Translations under genes and position numbers: made by a program
In this document: piece after piece, positions 1 to 5,171 of the stretch
Layout: each line of letters opens with the position of its first letter
Numbering within the stretch: the first letter of the stretch is position 1
Assembly (NCBI GenBank): GCA_964489245.1
Contig: CAZAXU010000073.1
Location: 1-5,171, forward strand
Direction: 5' to 3'
Source of the DNA: CAZAXU01 sp964489245
Lineage (GTDB): Bacteria > Bacteroidota > Bacteroidia > Flavobacteriales > Flavobacteriaceae
DNA length: 5,171 bases
The notes under the pieces: model-generated
What the model saw: only the letters and a program-made list of their open reading frames with translations
What the model was told of the DNA's origin: nothing
The model's database searches: none

Positions 1-96
1 TTTATAATTCCGCAACGAAATTAATGATTTTTGGCAAATAATCCAAAAAGTATTTTAAGTTTTGTGAAAAATAATTAAAAAAATATTGACTAAAAA

Positions 97-1515
97 TCAC
101 TTCCCGATACAAAAATTTCTAAAAATATTATCCAACAAATCATCGGTGCTGATTTCTCCGGTGATTTCTCCTAAATGATGTAGAGCCGCGCGAATATCAA
201 TGCTGAGCAAATCCGTAGAAAGTTTGCTGTCAATGCCGTTTTCCACTTGAACAATGGCTTCCAGTGCGTGGCTGAGTGCTTCAAAATGTCGTGCGTTGGA
301 CACAATGATTTCATTTTGGTTTAATTCTCCTTTTTTGATGATTGCAGTAAGTTCGTTTTTGAGCTTATCCAGTCCGGTTTTTTGTTGAGCGGAGATTTCT
401 ATAATGTTAAACTTTTTCGGGTCGATATCATAGTCAAGCTTGTCTGCAAGATCTGTTTTATTGATTACTGCCAAAACCTTTTTGTCGGGGAATTGGCTTT
501 GAATCACCTCCATTTCCACTTGCTCCAAAACCGTGTTTTCTTCAGGTTTATGGCATGAGGCGCTTGTGCTTGCTTTGCAGGCATCCATCAAGAAAATAAT
601 CACTTTTGCTTCATCAATTTTTTGATAGGTTTTCCGAATGCCAATCATTTCAATTTCATCTTGTGCTTCTCGAATTCCCGCCGTATCGATAAATCTGAAA
701 CGAACACCATCCAGAACAATCTCATCTTCAATCACATCTCGGGTGGTTCCGGCAATGTTTGAAACAATGGCGCGTTCTTCGTTGAGCAAAGCATTGAGCA
801 GGGTAGATTTTCCTACATTGGGTGCGCCGATAATTGCCACGGGAACACCTTCTTTCAATACATTTCCAACGGCAAAACTATCAACCAATTGTTTGAGCGT
901 TTTTTTGATGCGGTGAATCAATGCTGAAAATTGCTTGCGGTCGGCAAATTCAACATCTTCTTCGGCAAAATCAAGTTCCAGTTCCATCAAAGAAGCAAAA
1001 TGAATGAGCTCATCTCTCAGTTTTTTGATTTCGTTTGAAAATCCGCCGCGCATTTGCTGCAAAGCCAATCGGTGAGAAGTTTCGCTGTCTGAGGCAATCA
1101 GATCCGCCACGGCTTCGGCTTGAGAGAGATCCATTTTTCCGTTGAGAAAAGCCCGAAGCGTGAATTCTCCCGCTTTGGCATGGCGCAGTCCGTTTTTTAG
1201 GAATAACTGTAGGATTTGTTGTTGGATATAGCTGGATCCGTGAACAGAGATTTCAATTACATCTTCTCCCGTATAAGAATGTGGATTTTTAAAAACACTC
1301 ACCAAGACTTCGTCAAGAATTTTATTATTGGTTTTCAAATAGCCCAGATGAATGCTGTGAGATTGAACCTTGTTCAAGTCTTTTTTCTTGAGTTTTCCTT
1401 CAAAAAATCGGTTTACAATGCCAATCACATCAGGCCCTGAAAGTCTGATCACACCAATGGCGCCGCTTCCTGCGGGTGTTGCCAAGGCAATAATATTATC
1501 CGGTTTGTGTTTCAT
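97..1515 (-). CDS. mnmE: tRNA uridine-5-carboxymethylaminomethyl(34) synthesis GTPase MnmE (TrmE)
   Basis: This cytoplasmic, potassium-activated GTPase works with the FAD protein MnmG to place the (carboxymethyl)aminomethyl group on wobble uridine 34 of certain tRNAs. Visible in the 472-residue product: an N-terminal formyl-tetrahydrofolate-binding region (about 1-120, with AGSGAIGVIRLSGP near 15-28 and AGEFTLRAF near 115-123); a helical domain; an inserted G domain with P-loop GAPNVGKST (230-238; N233 is the expected potassium ligand, K236 the P-loop lysine), TTRD (257-260), DTAG (277-280), NKTD (352-355) and SAQ (375-377); and the C-terminal CIGK with the family's conserved cysteine C469. 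All key motifs are intact. E. coli MnmE has 454 residues; part of the excess lies between DTAG and NKTD (about 312-335). I chose the ATG at 1515 over the TTG one codon upstream, because ATG is the stronger start and a -7 box ends only a few bases before it. It lies 88 bases downstream of ribF on the same strand, so read-through is possible. Confidence 0.98.
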   Translation of the reverse strand: MKHKPDNIIALATPAGSGAIGVIRLSGPDVIGIVNRFFEGKLKKKDLNKVQSHSIHLGYLKTNNKILDEVLVSVFKNPHSYTGEDVIEISVHGSSYIQQQILQLFLKNGLRHAKAGEFTLRAFLNGKMDLSQAEAVADLIASDSETSHRLALQQMRGGFSNEIKKLRDELIHFASLMELELDFAEEDVEFADRKQFSALIHRIKKTLKQLVDSFAVGNVLKEGVPVAIIGAPNVGKSTLLNALLNEERAIVSNIAGTTRDVIEDEIVLDGVRFRFIDTAGIREAQDEIEMIGIRKTYQKIDEAKVIIFLMDACKASTSASCHKPEENTVLEQVEMEVIQSQFPDKKVLAVINKTDLADKLDYDIDPKKFNIIEISAQQKTGLDKLKNELTAIIKKGELNQNEIIVSNARHFEALSHALEAIVQVENGIDSKLSTDLLSIDIRAALHHLGEITGEISTDDLLDNIFRNFCIGK

Positions 1516-1520
1516 CAATG

Positions 1521-1528
1521 CAAAAATA
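1521..1528 (-). promoter_or_regulatory. Putative Bacteroidota -7 promoter element for mnmE
   Basis: Read on the minus strand, these bases are TATTTTTG, a full match to the Bacteroidota -7 consensus TAnnTTTG. The mnmE ATG follows six bases after the final G. Transcription usually begins about five bases past this element, so the start would fall at or next to the ATG and the mRNA would be leaderless or nearly so. A possible but weak -33 partner, TGTG at 1549-1552, lies 20 bases upstream. The match is direct; promoter activity is inferred. Confidence 0.5.
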
Positions 1529-1548
1529 CGTGAAACTTTTTGAAGTTA

Positions 1549-1582
1549 CACACAGACGGACAAAAAGAACAAAGAAAAATAT
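1549..1582. repeat. Possible decayed copy of a purine-rich decamer repeat in the ribF-mnmE spacer
   Basis: The 88-base spacer between ribF and mnmE contains a purine-rich stretch that resembles the repeat after ligA. The clearest shared piece is the 13-mer CAAAGAAAAATAT at 1570-1582, identical to 5147-5159. In both places GAAC occurs just before it, and a CACA-type start lies roughly 20-30 bases upstream. The rest has diverged, with no clean 10-base units. Low sequence complexity means chance similarity cannot be excluded. Confidence 0.35.
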
Positions 1583-1603
1583 TGAAAGACCAATGCAGCC
1601 ATA

Positions 1604-2539
1604 TCATTTCAAGCGGTTTATGTCCAGCCACTCCAATGCGTTTTTTTTATCAGCCTGCAATTGTTTTTTGAGCGCATCCAAACTGTTGAATTTTTGCTCG
1701 TCTCTCATTCTGTGCAAAAAGCAGATGTCTATTTCTTGCTCGTAAATATCTTGGTCAAAATCAAAAAAGTGTACTTCAGAAATTAATTTTTTTCCGTCAA
1801 TGGTTGGGCGATATCCAATATTCATCATGCCATAGACATTTTTCCGGTTGATTGTTGCACGAACAATATAAACACCATTCTTTGGAATAAGCTTATATTT
1901 ATTTGAAATGTCAATATTTGCGGTAGGAAAAGATAATTTCCTGCCAATCATATTTCCCTGAACAACTTTTCCGGATATAAAATAGCAATAGCCCAAATAC
2001 TTGTTGGCGTGTTCAATATCTCCGTTTTGCAGTGTTTGTCGAATCTTTGTAGAACTCAATGCCAGGTCTTTTTCTTTCAGCGCATCAATTTTGATTGTTT
2101 TAAACCCAAGTCTTTGCTCAAGGGCTTTGATATGTTCAAAATTGCCGTTTCTGTTTTTTCCGAATTGATGGTCATAGCCAATGAGCAGATATTTCATATT
2201 CAGGTGTTTAATCAATGCCCGAATGAAAATTTCGGGTTCTTGATCAGCAAAATCTTTAGTAAATTTTTCAAGAATAAAATAATCGATTTGCTGTTTTTCC
2301 AGTAGTTCGATTTTTTCTTTGTTAGTATTGAGTAGGCGTAAATCCGTGTTTGCATCAAAAAATATTCTGGGATGCGGGTCAAAACAAATCACAACAGATT
2401 TGGTCTGATGTGCGGCGCTATTTTTTTTGAGTTGTTCCAAAACCTTTTGATGTCCGAGATGCACACCGTCAAATGAGCCAATGGTGACACTGGCAGGGTG
2501 TTTGTCGGAATAGTCTGCGATGGATTGTAGTGATTTCAA
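1604..2539 (-). CDS. ribF: Bifunctional riboflavin kinase / FAD synthetase RibF
   Basis: This cytoplasmic enzyme phosphorylates riboflavin to FMN and then adenylates FMN to FAD. Residue numbers count from the outermost possible start at 2566. The N-terminal nucleotidyltransferase domain shows FDGVHLGH (32-39), DPHP (63-66), GYDHQFG (130-136) and SSTKIR (171-176). The C-terminal kinase domain shows GRKLSFPTANI (208-218), GVY (231-233), NIGYRPT (249-255), the probable catalytic E264 in SEVHFFDF, and the closing RMRDEQKF block. Both activities appear intact; the usual LGFPTAN reads LSFPTAN. There is no ATG start. TTG codons at 2566 (320 residues) and 2539 (311 residues) are both possible. I chose 2539 because the 2566 codon lies inside a perfect -7 promoter box, and because MKSLQSIADYS aligns well with the usual family N-terminus about 17 residues before VTIG. 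It is the first gene of the minus-strand pair with mnmE. Function is near certain; the start is not. Confidence 0.97.
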   Translation of the reverse strand: MKSLQSIADYSDKHPASVTIGSFDGVHLGHQKVLEQLKKNSAAHQTKSVVICFDPHPRIFFDANTDLRLLNTNKEKIELLEKQQIDYFILEKFTKDFADQEPEIFIRALIKHLNMKYLLIGYDHQFGKNRNGNFEHIKALEQRLGFKTIKIDALKEKDLALSSTKIRQTLQNGDIEHANKYLGYCYFISGKVVQGNMIGRKLSFPTANIDISNKYKLIPKNGVYIVRATINRKNVYGMMNIGYRPTIDGKKLISEVHFFDFDQDIYEQEIDICFLHRMRDEQKFNSLDALKKQLQADKKNALEWLDINRLK

Positions 2540-2563
2540 AATCGAATAAAGCTTTTGAGTTTG

Positions 2564-2571
2564 CAAATTTA
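2564..2571 (-). promoter_or_regulatory. Putative Bacteroidota -7 promoter element for ribF
   Basis: On the minus strand these bases read TAAATTTG, a full match to the consensus TAnnTTTG, followed by CA. Its last three bases are the outer TTG start candidate of ribF. If the box is used, transcription begins near 2559 and leaves a leader of about 20 bases before the TTG at 2539. I see no clear -33 TTG at the usual 17-23 base spacing, so support rests on the -7 match and on its place in the divergent spacer. Confidence 0.5.
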
Positions 2572-2592
2572 AAGCATAAAACCAATCGAAAC

Positions 2593-2623
2593 ATATTTTT
2601 TTAGTATTTTTAGCAAAAAATAT
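2593..2623. repeat. AT-only inverted repeat in the divergent ribF / lipoprotein spacer
   Basis: ATATTTTTT (2593-2601) is the exact reverse complement of AAAAAATAT (2615-2623), giving two 9-base arms separated by 13 bases. The central segment contains the -7-like box proposed for the lipoprotein gene. It could be an operator-like site or simply a by-product of AT-rich promoter sequence. The symmetry is real; a function is speculation. Confidence 0.35.
2605..2612 (+). promoter_or_regulatory. Weak -7-like promoter element for the lipoprotein-ligA pair
   Basis: TATTTTTA differs from TAnnTTTG only at its last base and lies 16 bases before the ATG at 2629. It would give a short A-rich leader of roughly 12 bases, which fits Bacteroidota translation without a Shine-Dalgarno sequence. 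No -33 TTG is visible at the usual spacing, so the call is tentative. Confidence 0.3.
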
Positions 2624-2628
2624 AGTTC

Positions 2629-3081
2629 ATGCAATTCAGATTGTTGTTTTTCGTGTTTTTAATGTTGTTGATTTCTTGCCAAACACAAGAAAAAAGTACT
2701 GCAGAGATTCGAATCGAAGAAAAATTCTTGGAAAGTATTGACTTATATCCTTTATATCCGGGCTGTGATAATTTCTATGAAAAGGAAAAACAGATTGCAT
2801 GTTTTCAACACAAATTTTCGAATTTTGTCTATTATCAGTTGGACAAGTTCTATAAGGAAGATTTTAAAAATATAGAAGATACGCTTTGGGTAAAATTCAG
2901 TATTGATTCATTGGGGCAAACTCATTTTATACATATTGCGTGTAACGACAGTATAAAACATTTAAAAATGGATTCCATTTTTTATGATATTGCCCGTATG
3001 GTTCCTATGGCAAAACCCGCGATTTTTCAAGATAAACCCGTAGAAGTACAATTCAGAATTCCTATTGTTACAGAGAAATAA
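2629..3081 (+). CDS. Small lipoprotein with a TonB C-terminal-like domain
   Basis: This is a predicted lipoprotein of 150 residues whose function I cannot name. Residues 1-17 form a lipoprotein signal peptide: one early Arg, a hydrophobic run (5-15) and the lipobox LLISC, so C17 would be lipidated and the mature protein would sit in the cell envelope. A segment at 40-60 (YPLYPGCDNFY, then a second cysteine at C58 followed by F) resembles the 'PGC...CF' block that often precedes TonB C-terminal domains in Bacteroidota. Residues about 86-147 fit the TonB-C pattern: strand LWVKFSIDSLG, then IHIAC, a helix MDSIFYDIARMVPM, a proline (KPAIF), then KPVEVQFRIPI. Unlike a true TonB it has no retained membrane helix and no Pro-rich spacer. 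The acid-rich stretch after the Cys that marks surface export in some members of the phylum is absent (QTQEKST), which favours a periplasm-facing location. It begins the plus-strand pair, 11 bases before ligA. The fold match is from memory of the family and needs a profile search. Confidence 0.85.
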   Translation: MQFRLLFFVFLMLLISCQTQEKSTAEIRIEEKFLESIDLYPLYPGCDNFYEKEKQIACFQHKFSNFVYYQLDKFYKEDFKNIEDTLWVKFSIDSLGQTHFIHIACNDSIKHLKMDSIFYDIARMVPMAKPAIFQDKPVEVQFRIPIVTEK

Positions 3082-3092
3082 ATTGATTGTTT

Positions 3093-5093
3093 ATGAAGAT
3101 TGAAGAAATCAAAAAGAAGATTGAGCAATTGCGAGAAGACTTGCATCGACACAATTATAATTACTATGTTTTGGATGCGCCGGAAATATCTGATTATGCG
3201 TTTGATATGAAGCTAAAGAGTCTGGAGCAACTGGAACGCGACTATCCTCAATTTGCCGATGCCAATTCACCCACACAAAGAGTTGGTGGTGCCGTGACCA
3301 AAAATTTTGATACGATTCCGCACAAATATCCGATGTATTCTTTGGATAATTCTTATTCTTTGGATGATTTACAAGAGTGGGAGATGCGCATTAAGAGATT
3401 GACCGACGATGATTTCACCTATTCCGTGGAATTGAAATATGACGGTGCATCTTTGAGCATTGAATATCAAAATGCACAAATGCATCAAGCGCTTACCCGC
3501 GGCAATGGCACAGAAGGTGATGAGATCACGCCAAATGTAAGAACCATTAAGACCATTCCTTTGTTGCTTCGAGCAAGTGACGTGCCACGAGAATTGTTTG
3601 TGCGCGGAGAAGTTTTGATGTCAAAAAAGAAATTTGAAGAAATCAATGCGGTGCGTGAAGAACAAGGTTTGGATATGTATATGAATCCCAGAAATTTGGC
3701 AAGCGGAACCTTGAAATTACAAGATAGTGCTGAAGTGGCAAAACGTCAGCTCGATTTTATTCCATACTATATTTTGGGAGAAAATCTATCGGTGCAAACG
3801 CAAGTCGAAGCGCTGGATAAGCTTGCGGAGTGGGGATTTTTTCTTCCTAAAACCTACCGAAAATTTGACAGTCTGTCCGGTGTGATGGATTACATTATGA
3901 AATGGGGCAGTGAGCGCTTTGATTTTCCTTATGAAATCGATGGCATCGTGATTAAGGTAAATGAGTTTGCGCTACAAGAAAAATTGGGTTTCACGGCAAA
4001 ATATCCACGTTGGGCAATTGCCTATAAATTTCCGGCAGAACAGAAACGGACACAATTGTTGCATGTGGACTATCAGGTGGGAAGAACAGGACAAATTACA
4101 CCGGTGGCAAATTTATCTCCCGTTGAATTGGCAGGAACAATTGTCAAAAGAGCATCATTGCATAATGAAGATAATATAAAGAAGTTGGATTTATATGAAA
4201 AAGATATTGTTTTTGTAGAAAAGGCCGGAGAAATAATTCCACAAGTTGTGGGTGTTGATTCCGGCAAAAGAAAGCCCGATGCCAAGCCCGTTGAATTTGT
4301 TAAAAATTGTCCTGTGTGCGGGTCGCCGCTCGTGAAAGTAGATGCCATTCATTATTGTATGAATTCACAACATTGTGCACCGCAAATCAAAGGGATAATA
4401 GAACATTTCATCAGTAGAAAAGCCATGAATATAGACGGCATGGGACCCGAAACCATTGAATTGCTGTTTGATGAGAGCTTGATACATAATATTTCGGATT
4501 TATATCATCTACAAAAAGAAGATTTGATTCCGTTGGAGCGTTTGGGAGAGAAATCTGCTCAAAATATCATTGAAGGTTTGGAAAAATCAAAGCAAATGCC
4601 TTTTGACAAACTTCTGTTTGCCTTGGGAATCAGACATGTGGGAGAAACGGTGGCAAAAAAATTGGCAAGGCATTTTAAAACCATTGATAGGCTGATGAAT
4701 GCAACAATTGATGAGTTGATTTTGGTAGAAGATATCGGTGAAAAAATTGCTGAAAGTCTTCAAGCTTATTTTTCAAATTCAAAAAATATCGAATTGATTC
4801 AGCATCTAAAAAAATCAGGATTGCAATTTGAGATGAAACAAGATGATGAACTATTAAGCAACCTGCTTGACGGAAAGAAATTTGTGGTTTCCGGCATATT
4901 TGAAAACTTTTCAAGAACCGGCATCAAAGAAGATATTGAAAAAAATGGCGGTGTGGTGGTTAGCTCGATTAGTAAAAATACGGACTATGTTTTGGCGGGG
5001 GACAAAATGGGACCTAGCAAAAGAACCAAAGCAGAGAAATTAGGCATTCCTATTCTTTCGGAAAAAGAATATCTCGAGATGAAAAAATTATAA
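3093..5093 (+). CDS. ligA: NAD-dependent DNA ligase LigA
   Basis: This essential ligase uses NAD+ to adenylate itself and seals 3'-OH/5'-phosphate nicks during replication and repair. The 666-residue product matches the family length (E. coli 671) and has every domain in order. Domain Ia (about 1-70) contains the NMN-binding region YNYYVLDAPEISDYAFD. The adenylation domain has catalytic K115 in KYDG, TRGNGTEGDEIT (R136), RGE (E173), DGIVIKV (K288) and YKFPA (K312). The OB fold has VGRTGQITPVA (329-339), followed by a zinc finger with C406, C409, C422 and C428, helix-hairpin-helix repeats (about 440-580) and a BRCT domain (about 590-666). Against E. coli, the Ia positions H23 and Y35 read Y25 and F37, which are common aromatic replacements. 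I chose the ATG at 3093; an in-frame TTG lies two codons upstream at 3087, but ATG is stronger and MKIEEIKKKIEQL is a normal LigA start. No separate promoter fits the 11-base gap, so it is probably co-transcribed with the lipoprotein gene. Confidence 0.99.
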   Translation: MKIEEIKKKIEQLREDLHRHNYNYYVLDAPEISDYAFDMKLKSLEQLERDYPQFADANSPTQRVGGAVTKNFDTIPHKYPMYSLDNSYSLDDLQEWEMRIKRLTDDDFTYSVELKYDGASLSIEYQNAQMHQALTRGNGTEGDEITPNVRTIKTIPLLLRASDVPRELFVRGEVLMSKKKFEEINAVREEQGLDMYMNPRNLASGTLKLQDSAEVAKRQLDFIPYYILGENLSVQTQVEALDKLAEWGFFLPKTYRKFDSLSGVMDYIMKWGSERFDFPYEIDGIVIKVNEFALQEKLGFTAKYPRWAIAYKFPAEQKRTQLLHVDYQVGRTGQITPVANLSPVELAGTIVKRASLHNEDNIKKLDLYEKDIVFVEKAGEIIPQVVGVDSGKRKPDAKPVEFVKNCPVCGSPLVKVDAIHYCMNSQHCAPQIKGIIEHFISRKAMNIDGMGPETIELLFDESLIHNISDLYHLQKEDLIPLERLGEKSAQNIIEGLEKSKQMPFDKLLFALGIRHVGETVAKKLARHFKTIDRLMNATIDELILVEDIGEKIAESLQAYFSNSKNIELIQHLKKSGLQFEMKQDDELLSNLLDGKKFVVSGIFENFSRTGIKEDIEKNGGVVVSSISKNTDYVLAGDKMGPSKRTKAEKLGIPILSEKEYLEMKKL

Positions 5094-5112
5094 GAATTTG
5101 ATTTTTTGCTAT

Positions 5113-5171
5113 TGCACAAAGAAGCTCAAAGAAGCCCGGAGAACCGCAAAGAAAAATATAATCTTTGTGTA
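5113..5171. repeat. Tandem decamer repeat closed by an inverted repeat, downstream of ligA
   Basis: Four head-to-tail 10-base units run from 5115 to 5154: CACAAAGAAG, CTCAAAGAAG, CCCGGAGAAC and CGCAAAGAAA. All share C-N-C at the start and AGAA at positions 6-9; units 1 and 2 differ at one base. The sequence then turns back: TGCACAAAGA (5113-5122) can pair with TCTTTGTGTA (5162-5171) over 10 positions with one G-U pair, leaving a 39-base loop. It begins about 20 bases after the ligA stop. It resembles the dispersed CTTTGTG-type intergenic repeats I recall from Bacteroidota and other genomes; I could not check this. It is not a classic terminator, as no U-tract follows within the window, and it may continue past the edge. 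Confidence 0.6.

Noticed and set aside
1..96. Possible terminator or promoter in the AT-rich flank after mnmE
   Set aside because: The best inverted pair (CAAAA near 44-48 with TTTTG near 60-64) is short and A/T only, with no GC stem, and no full TAnnTTTG match was found on either strand.
638..1440. Plus-strand open frames at 638-916 and 1216-1440, opposite mnmE
   Set aside because: They are antisense to an intact, motif-complete mnmE and show no recognisable domain or start context, so they are shadows of its codon usage.
1518..1745. Plus-strand open frame of 75 codons spanning the ribF-mnmE spacer and the ribF 3' end
   Set aside because: Most of it is antisense to ribF, the product resembles no family I know, and the spacer part is low-complexity repeat-like sequence.
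2009..2305. Plus-strand open frame of 98 codons inside ribF
   Set aside because: It is entirely antisense to the conserved RibF nucleotidyltransferase domain, with no independent support.
2566..2629. Riboswitch (for example an FMN element) controlling ribF
   Set aside because: The divergent spacer is only about 62 bases, too short for an FMN riboswitch, and shows none of its conserved GC-containing helices.
3087..3092. TTG at 3087 as the ligA start
   Set aside because: It adds only two residues before a good ATG at 3093, and the LigA N-terminus from that ATG matches the family.
3961..4914. Open frames inside ligA: plus 3961-4179, minus 4073-4348 and minus 4675-4914
   Set aside because: All lie within a full-length LigA frame with every catalytic and zinc-binding residue present; they have no domains or start signals.

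Overview
The window looks like ordinary chromosomal backbone from a low-GC member of the Bacteroidota. Three things suggest this phylum: no Shine-Dalgarno-like sequence precedes any of the four genes; sequences matching the Bacteroidota -7 promoter element TAnnTTTG lie just upstream of mnmE and ribF; and the small lipoprotein has the 'YPGC...C' plus TonB C-terminal layout common in that phylum. I cannot place it more finely.

Layout: four genes form two divergent pairs around a short spacer at about 2567-2628. On the minus strand ribF (FAD synthetase/riboflavin kinase) is followed by mnmE (tRNA-modification GTPase). On the plus strand a 150-residue lipoprotein with a TonB-C-like domain is followed after 11 bases by ligA (NAD-dependent DNA ligase). 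The flanks (1-96 and 5094-5171) hold no gene I can support. Positions 1-96 are AT-rich, with no convincing terminator hairpin. The last 60 bases hold a 10-base-period tandem repeat closed by an inverted repeat, and a possible decayed relative lies between ribF and mnmE.

How the genes relate: RibF makes FMN and FAD. MnmE, with MnmG (a FAD enzyme encoded elsewhere), modifies the tRNA wobble uridine, so the ribF-mnmE pair has a loose cofactor link, although chance proximity is equally likely. LigA seals nicks in replication and repair. The lipoprotein has no evident functional link to ligA and probably only shares its transcript.

I found no defence system, mobile element, CRISPR array, RNA gene or clearly new system. 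The points worth a second look are small: the TonB-C-like lipoprotein without an anchor helix or linker, the ribF start that conflicts with a promoter element, a probably leaderless mnmE, and the decamer repeats.
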